Shown here: positions 48,599-56,881 of the stretch, piece after piece | Layout: each line of letters starts with the position of its first letter | Position numbering within the stretch: position 1 is the stretch's first letter | From: Microbacterium sp. Root166 | GTDB taxonomy: Bacteria; Actinomycetota; Actinomycetes; Actinomycetales; Microbacteriaceae | Assembly: GCF_001427145.1 (NCBI RefSeq) | Contig: NZ_LMGL01000001.1 | Span: 791,540-855,539, forward strand | Direction of reading: 5' to 3' | Length of the DNA: 64,000 nt | Notes under the pieces: generated by a model | Told to the model about the DNA's origin: nothing | Database searches by the model: none | Seen by the model: the letters and a program-made list of their open reading frames with translations, nothing else | Translations under genes and position numbers: made by a program

Positions 48599-49510
48599 TC
48601 AGGCAGAAAGTTCTGCGAACGCCCGGACCGGGAAGGTTCCGAACCCTTCGACCGCCGGCGGAGCGGCTGTGAATCGGGCGCCGCGCGGCGGCAGCGAGCC
48701 GAGATTCGTGAGGTGCTCGACGACGTGCACCCCGGCGCCGAGCAGCAGCGAGTGGGCCGGACGCTCGCCGCCGGACTCGGTGTCGTCGATGTTGAGCGAG
48801 TCGATCCCGACGAGCACCGCGCCGGCGTCGATCAGCCACTGCGCCCCTTCGCCCGTGAGGTACGGCGCGCCGTGGGCGTACTCGGGCTGCCCGAACCAGC
48901 GGTCCCAGCCCGTGTGCAGCAGCACCGCCGCGCCACGCACGTCGCGATCGGCGAGCGTCTCGGGACGGATGCCGCGGCGATCCGGCGTCCAGGAGTCCTC
49001 GAGGTGGAAGACCTCGGCGCGCAGGCCCACGAGCGTGCTGAGCTCCAGCCCCGCGAGATCCGGGCCCTCCGCGTAGCGGTGGAACGGACTGTCGAGGTAC
49101 GTGCCGGTGTTGCCGATCATCGTGAGGATGTCCATCGCGAACTCGGTGCCCGGCGCGTACTTCGCCCGCGAGTCCTCCCGGGTCAGGTGCGGGGCGATCG
49201 TGGGCGCGGGCAGGCCCGGGTAGGTCACGAGCCCCGCGCGGATCGGGTGGCTGAGGTCGACGATGCGCGGCCGGGGCGCGGCATCCGTCTCGATCCCGCG
49301 GCTGCCGCGGTGCGCCTCCTCCACGATGCGAACCCCTCGCAGGTCGACCTCATCGACGAGCGCGAGCCCGAGGTGGCCGATCAGCAGCCGGCCGATCTCG
49401 GCCTCCGAGGCGTCGGCCGACGGAAGGTCGAGCCGGAACCCCGTGCCGGAAAGCTCTCCCCCGTTGGCGAAGCGGATGTCGAAATCGAAGTGCGCGCGGT
49501 ACTCGGGCAT
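48599..49510 (-). CDS. Cyclase-family (kynurenine-formamidase-like) hydrolase
   Basis: 303 residues. The metal-binding motif of the cyclase family (HxGTHxDxPxH) appears as NTGTYLDSPFHRY, with the first His replaced by Asn but Asp, Pro and His kept, a recurrent variant in this family. RIVDLSHPIRAGLVTYPGLPAP is the usual opening of the domain; about 90 residues precede it, an extra small domain. Known relatives hydrolyse formylkynurenine or cyclic amides. ATG at 49510 follows TAGGCT by 7 nt (leaderless). Confidence 0.82.
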   Translation of the reverse strand: MPEYRAHFDFDIRFANGGELSGTGFRLDLPSADASEAEIGRLLIGHLGLALVDEVDLRGVRIVEEAHRGSRGIETDAAPRPRIVDLSHPIRAGLVTYPGLPAPTIAPHLTREDSRAKYAPGTEFAMDILTMIGNTGTYLDSPFHRYAEGPDLAGLELSTLVGLRAEVFHLEDSWTPDRRGIRPETLADRDVRGAAVLLHTGWDRWFGQPEYAHGAPYLTGEGAQWLIDAGAVLVGIDSLNIDDTESGGERPAHSLLLGAGVHVVEHLTNLGSLPPRGARFTAAPPAVEGFGTFPVRAFAELSA

Positions 49511-49583
49511 GAGCGTCAGCCTAGGGTTGTGCCGGCCGCCCGCGGCTCCGGATTTCGGACTTTGGCACCCTTGCCGGACGAGG

Positions 49584-49604
49584 ACGGCAGGATTCCTCCG
49601 CCGT
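49584..49604. terminator. Hairpin downstream of the GNAT gene
   Basis: ACGGC-AGG-ATT-CCT-CC-GCCGT, a stem of 5 plus 3 bp, 38 bp beyond the GNAT stop on the minus strand and before the cyclase promoter. The surrounding 100 bp contains more dyads (GACTCCGGTCTCCGGATCCGG at the far side) and no gene. Confidence 0.4.
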
Positions 49605-49641
49605 TCGCGCGAGACTCCGGTCTCCGGATCCGGTGAACGCG

Positions 49642-50355
49642 CTAGGGCCTGACGAGGAGGTAGCCGCGCTCGTCGTCGAAGCCGCCGATCACGAGGCCCT
49701 CAGCGAGGTGCGCGACCAGGCCGTCACGGACGCGGACGCGCCAGGCCGCGGCATCCGAGGGATTCTGCCGGCGCAGCGTCTCGATGTCGTGAGGCACCGC
49801 GACCGAGGCGACCACGCGGTCATCGGCCGGAGTCGCGACCGGCGGGGCGGCGAGCGCCCACGACACCATGATGCGGTCGGTCTCGTCGCCGCGGTTGATG
49901 CCGTCGTCCATCGCGCCGTAGTGGTTCACGAGGTACTCGGTCACCCGCGTGCCGAGCACCCGCAGGTTGAAGTGCGCGTTGCGCGCCACGAGCGGGTCGA
50001 AGGTCCAGGTGATGTGACCGACGCCGTGCGTGAGCGCCCACTCGCGCTGGTGCTGCTTGAGCAGGCGACCGAGGCCCTGGCTCTGGCTGCCCGGCAGCAC
50101 GCCGGTGATGTGGCTGTGCATCGAGCGGGCGGCGGGCTCGGCGAAGAACGCGACGGATGCCCCGATCATCCGGTCGCCGTCGTACAGTCCGACGGCGTAG
50201 TTGCCGGCATGGGCGAGCGCGCGCAGCAGGTTGGGCGGCATGCCGCCGCGGTCGCCTCCCCACACGTCGGCGAGCACCTGCGAGGCGGTGAAGACCTCCT
50301 CGACGCTGTGCAGCGGGCGGATCTCGATGCCGGGAGGCGTCACGGTGTCGGCCAT
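49642..50355 (-). CDS. GNAT-family acyltransferase (COG3375-like)
   Basis: 237 residues. IEIRPLHSVEEVFTASQVLADVWGGDRGGMPPNLLRALAHAGNYAVGLYD opens in the manner of the COG3375 group, and the acyl-CoA motif reads GVLPGSQSQGLGRLLKQHQREWAL (Q/R-x-x-G-x-G/L). TWTFDPLVARNAHFNLRVLG is typical of the same group. In Geobacillus a homologous GNAT succinylates D-amino acids, working with N-succinylamino-acid racemase and a desuccinylase; the racemase-like gene here is two genes downstream. I prefer ATG at 50355 because TACCGT (50363-50368) lies 7 nt upstream; the GTG at 50364 is the alternative. Confidence 0.82.
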   Translation of the reverse strand: MADTVTPPGIEIRPLHSVEEVFTASQVLADVWGGDRGGMPPNLLRALAHAGNYAVGLYDGDRMIGASVAFFAEPAARSMHSHITGVLPGSQSQGLGRLLKQHQREWALTHGVGHITWTFDPLVARNAHFNLRVLGTRVTEYLVNHYGAMDDGINRGDETDRIMVSWALAAPPVATPADDRVVASVAVPHDIETLRRQNPSDAAAWRVRVRDGLVAHLAEGLVIGGFDDERGYLLVRP

Positions 50356-50408
50356 GCGATTCACGGTACTCCGGACCCCGTCGTCCGGGGCGCCGATAGC
50401 CTTGACCG

Positions 50409-51851
50409 ATGGGCTCCAGGGACGAGGACGCGAGAAGACGCCTCACCCGGATGCCGCGGCAGGGCGCGATCGTGGCGGTGCTCGCCACCGCCGGCCTCGC
50501 GTCGTCGTTCATGTTCACGCTCATGGTGCCGATCCAGTCGAAGCTGCCCGAGCTGCTCGACGCGAGCCGCGAAGACACCGCCTGGGTCGTGACCTCGACC
50601 CTGCTCGCGGCCGCCGTCATCACCCCGATCTCGGGGCGGCTCGGCGACATGTACGGCAAGCGCCGGATCCTGCTCGTGCTCGTCTCGGTCATGATCGTCG
50701 GCTCCGTCGTCGCGGCCCTGTCGACCGGCATCATCGGCGTCATCGTCGGCCGGACGCTGCAGGGGGCGATCGTCGGCGTCGTGCCCCTCGGCATCTCGAT
50801 CATGCGCGACGTCCTCCACGAGGACCGCGTCGATTCCGCCATCGCCTTCATGAGCGCGACCCTCGGCGTCGGGGGCGCGCTCGGCCTGCCGATCAGCGCG
50901 CTCGTCACCGAGCGCAGCGACTGGCACGTGCTCTTCTGGATGGCAGCGGGGCTCGGGGCGATCGTGTTCGCGCTCGTACTGTGGATCGTGCCCGTGAGCG
51001 TGCTGCGCACCGCCGGCCGGTTCGACTACATCGGCGCGGCCGGTCTCGCCGTCGGCCTCATCGGCGTGCTGCTGGCGATCTCGCGCGGCAACGAGTGGGG
51101 CTGGAGCTCGCCGCCCGTGCTCGCCTTCGGTCTCGGCGGCCTGGTGGTGCTGCTCGCCTGGGGCTGGTTCGAGCTGCGCATCGACGAGCCGCTGCTCGAC
51201 CTCCGCGTCGCTGCCCGCCCGGCCGTGCTGCTCACGAACATCGCCTCGATCGCGATGGGCTTCTCGCTGTTCGCGTCGAACGTCGTCTATCCCCAGATGC
51301 TCGAGCTGCCGGTCGCGACCGGCGGGTTCGGGCTGTCGCTCCTGGCCGCGAGCCTCGTCGTGATGCCGTCGGGCCTGGTGATGATGGTGCTCTCGCCGGT
51401 CGCGGGCCGCATCGCCGTCCGCACCGGCCCGAAGCTCCTGCTCCTCCTGGGAGCGATCTCGCTGATCGCCGCCTATGGCTTCACCCTGCTGTTCTCGTCC
51501 GAGGTCTGGCATCTCGTCGTCGCCAACATCCTCATCGGCGCTGGCATCGGCTTCGGCTACGCCTCGATGCCGATGCTGATCATGCGCTCCGTGCCGCAGA
51601 GCGAGACCGGCGCCTCGAACGGCCTCAACGCGCTGTTCCGCTCTCTTGGCACGAGCACCGCGGCGGCGGTCATCGGGGCCGTTCTCGCCACCTACACCGT
51701 CGACTACGGAGGGGTGCCGGTACCCACCTCCGAGGGGTTCACGCTGTCGCTGATCCTCGGCGGGGCAGCGGCCATCGTGGCGTTGGCCGTGGCTTTCTTC
51801 ATCCCCAAGCGCCGCTCGCCGCAGGAGCGGCACCCGTCCCTTCCCCAGTAG
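50409..51851 (+). CDS. MFS drug-resistance-type transporter (DHA2, 14 TM)
   Basis: 480 residues. Motif A between helices 2 and 3 is GRLGDMYGKRRILL; motif C-like GVGGALGLPISALV after helix 5 marks antiporters; SQSETGASNGLNALFRSLGTSTAAAVIGA is the conserved helix-13/14 region of DHA2. Hydrophobic segments number about 14. Probably a proton-driven drug or metabolite exporter. ATG at 50409 is 6 nt after TAGCCT (50397-50402), so the transcript is leaderless. Divergent from the GNAT gene by about 50 bp. Confidence 0.88.
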   Translation: MGSRDEDARRRLTRMPRQGAIVAVLATAGLASSFMFTLMVPIQSKLPELLDASREDTAWVVTSTLLAAAVITPISGRLGDMYGKRRILLVLVSVMIVGSVVAALSTGIIGVIVGRTLQGAIVGVVPLGISIMRDVLHEDRVDSAIAFMSATLGVGGALGLPISALVTERSDWHVLFWMAAGLGAIVFALVLWIVPVSVLRTAGRFDYIGAAGLAVGLIGVLLAISRGNEWGWSSPPVLAFGLGGLVVLLAWGWFELRIDEPLLDLRVAARPAVLLTNIASIAMGFSLFASNVVYPQMLELPVATGGFGLSLLAASLVVMPSGLVMMVLSPVAGRIAVRTGPKLLLLLGAISLIAAYGFTLLFSSEVWHLVVANILIGAGIGFGYASMPMLIMRSVPQSETGASNGLNALFRSLGTSTAAAVIGAVLATYTVDYGGVPVPTSEGFTLSLILGGAAAIVALAVAFFIPKRRSPQERHPSLPQ

Positions 51852-51921
51852 CGGGGTGCTGACACCCGCGGGCACCTGCCGCTAGCCTGACGTCATCCAC
51901 CGGGGGGCGGCGACGGGAGCC

Positions 51922-53508
51922 ATGATGGATCAGCGCGACGATCAGCAGCCGGATCAGGTGCCGGTCGGCGTTCCGGAAGGCGCCACCGCGGCCGCGGCAT
52001 CCGGAACCGCCTCCGGTGCTCTCGCCGCCGAACGCAGCGGCACCGACGCCGCGGCGACGACCGGGCGGGGCACGAACGACGCGCGCTTCTTCGGGCAGCC
52101 GTGGGACCTCATGCACATCTTCTTCGTGGAGATGTGGGAGCGGTTCAGCTTCTACGGCATGCAGGGCATCCTGCTCCTGTACATGTACTACTCCGCCACC
52201 GAAGGCGGGTTGGGGATGCCGGAGGCCGTGGCGACCGGGATCGTCGGCGCCTACGGCGGCTCGGTCTACCTGTCGACCATCCTCGGGGCGTGGATCGCCG
52301 ACCGCCTGCTGGGCTCGGAACGGGTGCTGTTCTACAGCGCCATCGTCATCATGGCCGGGCACATCGGACTCGCCGTCCTCCCCGGCTTCTGGGGACTCGG
52401 AGTCGGGCTCGTCCTGGTCGCCGTGGGGTCGGGCGGGCTGAAGGCCAACGCCACGTCGGTGGTGGGCACGCTGTACTCGCCGACCGACACCCGGCGCGAC
52501 GCCGGCTTCTCGCTCTTCTACCTCGGCATCAACCTCGGCGCCCTGCTCGGCCCGATCCTGACCGGCGCGGCCCAGGTCGCGTGGGGCTTCCACGCCGGGT
52601 TCCTGCTCGCCGCGATCGGCATGGCCATCGGGCTCACGCAGTACTCGTTCGGCCGCCGCAATCTGCCGGCCGAGTCGAAGAAGGTCCCCAACCCGCTGCC
52701 CACGAGCCGGCGCGGACTCATGATCGGCATCGCGCTCGCCGGGATCGCGCTCATCGTCGTGCTGGTGCTGGCGGGCATCATCCGGGCCGACAACCTCGCA
52801 GGCGTGGTGATCCTCGTCACCCTCGGTGCGACCGTCGCCTATTTCGCGGTGATCCTGGCGAGCAAGCGCATCTCGGACGTCGAGCGCTCACGCGTGTTCG
52901 GCTTCATCCCGCTGTTCATCGTGAGCGTCGGGTTCTGGTCGCTGTATCAGCAGCAGTTCACGGTGCTGACCATCTACTCCGACAAGAAGCTCGACCGCAT
53001 GATCTTCGGGTGGGAGATGCCGGTCCCGTTCGTGCAGTCGATCAACCCGATCTTCATCATCATCCTGTCCGGGGTGTTCGCGGCGCTGTGGACGAAGCTC
53101 GGCACGCGTCAGCCGTCGACCCCCGTGAAGTTCGGCCTCGGCGTCATCGTCATGGGCATCGCGTTCCTGCTGTTCCTGCCCTTCGCGAACGGCGGCGCGA
53201 ATTCGACGCCGCTGCTGGCGATCGTCGGCATCCTGTTCGTGTTCACCGTGGCGGAGCTGCTGATCTCGCCCGTCGGACTGTCGGTGTCGACGAAGCTCGC
53301 ACCGAACGCGTTCCACACGCAGATGGTGGCGCTCTTCTTCCTCTCCGTCGCCCTCGGCACCGCGATCGCCGGCTGGCTCGCCCAGTTCTACGATCCCGAC
53401 AACGAGGTCCCGTACTTCTCGATCCTGGGCGCCATCGCGATCGTGCTCGGCATCGCGCTGCTGGCCTCGGTGAAGCCGGTTCTCACGCTGATGAGGGGCG
53501 TGCGCTAG
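51922..53508 (+). CDS. Proton-dependent oligopeptide transporter (POT/PTR family)
   Basis: 528 residues. A 50-residue Ala/Thr-rich cytoplasmic start leads to the proton/peptide motif EMWERFSFYG (ExxERFxxYG), then GAWIADRLLG, SGGLKANATSVVGTLY and FSLFYLGINLGALLGP, the PTR signatures, with 12 or more membrane helices. It imports di- and tripeptides with protons. ATG at 51922 (or 51925) follows GGGAG. The stop codon lies inside the stem of a strong hairpin. Confidence 0.93.
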   Translation: MMDQRDDQQPDQVPVGVPEGATAAAASGTASGALAAERSGTDAAATTGRGTNDARFFGQPWDLMHIFFVEMWERFSFYGMQGILLLYMYYSATEGGLGMPEAVATGIVGAYGGSVYLSTILGAWIADRLLGSERVLFYSAIVIMAGHIGLAVLPGFWGLGVGLVLVAVGSGGLKANATSVVGTLYSPTDTRRDAGFSLFYLGINLGALLGPILTGAAQVAWGFHAGFLLAAIGMAIGLTQYSFGRRNLPAESKKVPNPLPTSRRGLMIGIALAGIALIVVLVLAGIIRADNLAGVVILVTLGATVAYFAVILASKRISDVERSRVFGFIPLFIVSVGFWSLYQQQFTVLTIYSDKKLDRMIFGWEMPVPFVQSINPIFIIILSGVFAALWTKLGTRQPSTPVKFGLGVIVMGIAFLLFLPFANGGANSTPLLAIVGILFVFTVAELLISPVGLSVSTKLAPNAFHTQMVALFFLSVALGTAIAGWLAQFYDPDNEVPYFSILGAIAIVLGIALLASVKPVLTLMRGVR

Positions 53509-53523
53509 CACGCCCCTCATCAG
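53488..53523. terminator. Perfect 16-bp hairpin terminator overlapping the POT stop codon
   Basis: CTGATGAGGGGCGTGC - GCTA - GCACGCCCCTCATCAG, fully paired. The left arm is the last six codons of the peptide transporter (the TAG stop is split between loop and arm). It sits between convergent genes and should stop both. No T-run follows. Confidence 0.85.
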
Positions 53524-53535
53524 GCAGTCCGTTCG

Positions 53536-54168
53536 CTAGACCCGGTCGTCGCCTTCGGAGTACGGCGCGGCGGGGGTGTCGTAGCCCGGCACGCCGAGGT
53601 CGTCATCGGCCATGTAGCCGGGGCTCGCGAGCTCCTCGCCGGTCCCGCTCGTGGCCATCGTCTCGTCCGTGAAGGACCCGGCCGTCGTTCCGCCGGCGCG
53701 CTCGGGCACGCCGTCGTGGATCTCGCCGCGCCAGCCGCCGGTCTCGCGGCCGCGCTCCTCGATGAACTCCTTGAAGCGGCGCAGGTCCATCTCGGCCTGC
53801 CGCTCATCGAGGTCGAGCGCGGCGCCGACGCGCTCGACGAACGTCTCGGGAAGCCACATCATCTCGAGGCTGACGTGAGTGCCGGTGCCCTCACTGAGGC
53901 CGAAGCGCACACTGCCGCTGTGGCTCTTGCCGTCCACGCTCGCCCACGCGATGATCTCGTCCGGCACCTGCTCGGTGATCTCGGCCTCGAACTCGCGGCG
54001 GACGCCGCCGATGCTCACGACCCAGTGGGTGGTGGCGTCGTCGCGCTGCGTCACCTCTTTGACGGCGTGCAGGAACTCGGGGAAGGACTCGAACTGCGTC
54101 CACTGGTTGTACACCGCGCGGATCGGTGCGTCGACATCGATCTCAGCGGTCATCGTGCTGGGTTTCAT
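53536..54168 (-). CDS. SRPBCC-family protein (polyketide cyclase/dehydrase-like) with acidic tail
   Basis: 210 residues. Residues 1-145 form the helix-grip domain: TMTAEIDVDAPIRAVYNQWTQFESFPEFLHAVKEVTQ is the classic opening of the coenzyme-Q-binding/Coq10-like SRPBCC group, and the closing helix is ERQAEMDLRRFKEFIEER. The last 60 residues are low-complexity Gly/Asp/Glu (GYMADDDLGVPGYDTPAAP). Such proteins occur widely in actinobacteria, often linked to stress; ligand unknown. Start ATG at 54168 after GGGAGG. Confidence 0.83.
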   Translation of the reverse strand: MKPSTMTAEIDVDAPIRAVYNQWTQFESFPEFLHAVKEVTQRDDATTHWVVSIGGVRREFEAEITEQVPDEIIAWASVDGKSHSGSVRFGLSEGTGTHVSLEMMWLPETFVERVGAALDLDERQAEMDLRRFKEFIEERGRETGGWRGEIHDGVPERAGGTTAGSFTDETMATSGTGEELASPGYMADDDLGVPGYDTPAAPYSEGDDRV

Positions 54169-54267
54169 GATGTTCCTCCCTGGATCTGTTGCGGTTCCTC
54201 CACGCTAGGCAAGGCCGCCCCTCCGGGCGCAGGGGGTTGACGATCGCGCGCACGCCGTCTAACCGTG

Positions 54268-55488
54268 TCATCCGTCCCGCTGTGCCCGGCGGCCGGCGAG
54301 CATCACCCCGATGGCGCCGATCACCGCTGCGGCGAGCATGGCGGATGCCGAGACCGCCGTCGTGGCGGTGGGCGTGACATCACCGCCCGCGAGGCCGCCG
54401 ATCCACGGGCCGACCGCGATGCCGACGTTGAAGAGCACGACGATGCCGGCGCTGGCCAGGGTCCGCGTCCGCTCGGTCGACACCCGCATCAGGGTGGTCT
54501 GCAGCAGCGGGAACATCGCGCCGATGGCGAAGCCCCACACCACGAGCGCGCCGATCACGGCGACGAGGTTCGACGCGGCAACCGTGAGCACCACGAACAC
54601 CGCGACGAAGAGCGCCAGTATGGCGTTGAGGGACGCCCGCGGATAGCGGTCGGCCAGGAACCCGGCCGCCACGACCCCGACCATCCCGGCGGCCCCGTAG
54701 ACGAACAGCAGCGCCGCCGCCCATTCCGCCTCGACCGACGCCGAAACCTCGAGATAAGGGCGGATGTAGGTGAACGAGGCGAACTGGGCGATCGCGATGA
54801 GGATCGACGCCACCCCGAACGCGGCGAGCGCCGGCAGCGAGGGATCGCGCCAGAACCCGCGATCGCGTCCGCCCGCGACCGGCGCGGGCGGGACGTGCCG
54901 CGGCATCCCCTTCATGACGACGATGCCGATCCCGAGGGCGACGGCTCCGAGCACGACGAAGGTGACGCGCCATCCCCAGGCCTGCGCGAGCACGGTCGCG
55001 AGTGGCAGCCCCGCCACCGTGGCGGCCGTGCCGCCCGCCGTCACGATCGCGAGCCCGCGCCCCAGGTGCGAGGGGGTGAGCAGCGCGCTGGCGTACACGA
55101 TCACGACGGCCCAGAAGACCCCGTGCGCGGTGGCGGCGGCGACACGGGCGGCGACGGCGAAGCCGTACGCCGGAGCGAACGCGGTCGCGACGTTGGCGAG
55201 CGCGAACGCGGCCAGGGCGACTCCGATGACGAGACGCCGGTCCCACCGGGCGGTCGCCCTCGCGAGTGGGATGCTCGTGATGATCACGGTCAGCGCCCAC
55301 ACCGAGATCAGCAGCCCGATCTGCATCGGCGGCACGCTGAGATCCGCTGACATCTCGGGCATCAGGCCGGCGGGGAGGGACTCGGCGGTCACGGTCACGA
55401 GCACGCCGAAGCTGAGGATCAGGAGCGCCTGCAGAGGGAAGCGGGTCGGCGGAGCGGATGCCGCGACCGCAGCGGTTGAGATCGTCAT
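54268..55488 (-). CDS. MFS exporter (DHA1, AraJ/YdhP-like)
   Basis: 406 residues with 12 hydrophobic segments. VTVTAESLPAGLMPEMSADLSV opens like AraJ/YdhP-type sugar or drug efflux proteins; motif A is IPLARATARWDRRLVIGVAL; GRGLAIVTAGGTAATVAGLPLA is the motif C region. Divergent from a MerR regulator with a palindrome between, so its expression is probably controlled by that regulator. The likely minus-strand -35 is TTGACA at the palindrome, with TTTAGC as a -10 candidate directly before the short leader. Confidence 0.87.
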   Translation of the reverse strand: MTISTAAVAASAPPTRFPLQALLILSFGVLVTVTAESLPAGLMPEMSADLSVPPMQIGLLISVWALTVIITSIPLARATARWDRRLVIGVALAAFALANVATAFAPAYGFAVAARVAAATAHGVFWAVVIVYASALLTPSHLGRGLAIVTAGGTAATVAGLPLATVLAQAWGWRVTFVVLGAVALGIGIVVMKGMPRHVPPAPVAGGRDRGFWRDPSLPALAAFGVASILIAIAQFASFTYIRPYLEVSASVEAEWAAALLFVYGAAGMVGVVAAGFLADRYPRASLNAILALFVAVFVVLTVAASNLVAVIGALVVWGFAIGAMFPLLQTTLMRVSTERTRTLASAGIVVLFNVGIAVGPWIGGLAGGDVTPTATTAVSASAMLAAAVIGAIGVMLAGRRAQRDG

Positions 55489-55505
55489 GGTGCGAGGCTA
55501 AACTT

Positions 55506-55519
55506 TGACATTAATGTCA
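55506..55519. promoter_or_regulatory. Operator palindrome TGACATTAATGTCA
   Basis: A perfect 14-bp palindrome, followed by a further ATGTCA half-site (55520-55525 region), in the 57-bp gap between the MFS gene and the merR gene. It is the most AT-rich spot for several kb. On the minus strand TTGACATTGACATTAATG provides a -35 and long spacer, the usual target of MerR-family activators. Confidence 0.78.
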
Positions 55520-55545
55520 ATGTCAAGCTTCCTGGAGGAATCCGC

Positions 55546-55932
55546 GTGAAGATCGGCGAGCTGGCGGATCGGACCGGCATTCCCACCCGAATGCTGCGGT
55601 ACTACGAGCAGCAGGGCCTCCTCGAGTCCGAGCGGTCGACGAACGGGTATCGCGCCTACACCGAGGCCGATGTCGAACGGGCGTCGCGGGTGCGCGGACT
55701 CATCCAGTCGGGGCTCTCGACCCGCATGACCCGCGTGGTGCTCGACCTCGAGCGCCAGTGCGCACTGGCCGCCCCGCCGGTCTGTTCACGCGCGCTGGCC
55801 GAGGAGCTCGCCGACGAGCTCGAGGCGCTGGAGTCGCGCCTGGCGTGCCTCACCAAGAGCCGCGACGCCGTCGCGGAGTATCTCCATCGCACCCGCAACG
55901 GCGACCTGATCCGGCAGAACGCGGCTGCGTAG
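55546..55932 (+). CDS. MerR-family transcriptional regulator
   Basis: 128 residues. MKIGELADRTGIPTRMLRYYEQQGLLESERSTNGYRAYTEADVER is a complete MerR winged helix; the C-terminal half is the dimer helix (LAEELADELEALESRLACLTKSRDAV). Cysteines at RQCALAA, PPVCSRA and RLACLTK could sense metal or redox, but there is no CxxC or His cluster like MerR or CueR. GTG start behind GGAGGAA. Should bind the palindrome upstream and control the divergent MFS exporter and itself. Confidence 0.9.
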   Translation: MKIGELADRTGIPTRMLRYYEQQGLLESERSTNGYRAYTEADVERASRVRGLIQSGLSTRMTRVVLDLERQCALAAPPVCSRALAEELADELEALESRLACLTKSRDAVAEYLHRTRNGDLIRQNAAA

Positions 55933-55990
55933 CGGCATCCGCTCGCCCCACCGGCGCGGCGACTCGCCCGCGACAGGGCAGAATCAGTGC

Positions 55991-56869
55991 ATGGCCGCGC
56001 ACAGCCCCCACCTCCTGCCCGATCACGCCTGCCTGATCGTCCACGGCAGCGACCGCCCGGGGATCGTCGCCGCCGTCTCGGCGCTCATCACCCGCAATCA
56101 GGGCAACATCGTCGCGTTCGACCAGTACTCCGACGACCCCACCGGCGGGGCGTACTTCCAGCGGGTCGTGTTCCACCGCCCCGATCTGGCCGCGGCACTT
56201 CCCGCGATCGAGGCCGACCTCGCCCGCACCCTCGAGGGCAGCGACCTCGCCTGGACGATCACCGATCAGTCCGTCCCGAAGCGCATGGCGATCCTGGCGT
56301 CGAAGCAGGACCATTGCCTGCTCGATCTGCTGTGGCGTCACCGTCGCGGCGATCTGCCCGTGACGATCCCGATGGTGGTCTCTAACCACACCACGGCCGC
56401 CGAGGACGTCCGCTCGTTCGGGGTGCCGTTCTTCCACGTCCCCTCGACGCCCGGTCCCGACAAGTCCGCGTCGGAGGCCGAGATCCTCAAGCTCCTCGCC
56501 GGCAACGTCGACTTCGTCGTGCTCGCGCGCTACATGCAGATCCTGTCGTCGGACTTCCTGCAGAAGCTCGAGGTGCCGGTGATCAACATCCACCACTCGT
56601 TCCTCCCGGCGTTCATCGGCGCCGAGCCGTACAAGAAGGCCAAGGACCGGGGCGTCAAGCTCATCGGCGCGACCTCGCACTACGTCACGGACGACCTCGA
56701 CGAGGGTCCGATCATCGACCAGGACACCATCCGCGTCACCCACGCCGACAGCGTCTCGGAGCTCGCGCGGCGCGGCGCCGACGTCGAGCGCCAGGTGCTC
56801 TCGCGCGCCGTGCTGTGGCACGCGCAGGACCGCGTCATCCGCCACGGCAACCACACCATCGTCTTTTGA
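55991..56869 (+). CDS. purU: Formyltetrahydrofolate deformylase
   Basis: 292 residues. N-terminal ACT domain (CLIVHGSDRPGIVAAVSALI, about 13-90) and C-terminal formyl-transferase-fold hydrolase (about 95-292). PVINIHHSFLPAFIGAEPYKKA carries the catalytic Asn-His region and GATSHYVTDDLDEGPII the Asp. PurU releases formate from 10-formyl-THF for purine synthesis and one-carbon balance. CAGAAT lies 6 nt before ATG (leaderless). Confidence 0.95.
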   Translation: MAAHSPHLLPDHACLIVHGSDRPGIVAAVSALITRNQGNIVAFDQYSDDPTGGAYFQRVVFHRPDLAAALPAIEADLARTLEGSDLAWTITDQSVPKRMAILASKQDHCLLDLLWRHRRGDLPVTIPMVVSNHTTAAEDVRSFGVPFFHVPSTPGPDKSASEAEILKLLAGNVDFVVLARYMQILSSDFLQKLEVPVINIHHSFLPAFIGAEPYKKAKDRGVKLIGATSHYVTDDLDEGPIIDQDTIRVTHADSVSELARRGADVERQVLSRAVLWHAQDRVIRHGNHTIVF

Positions 56870-56881
56870 AGCGATGCGGGT

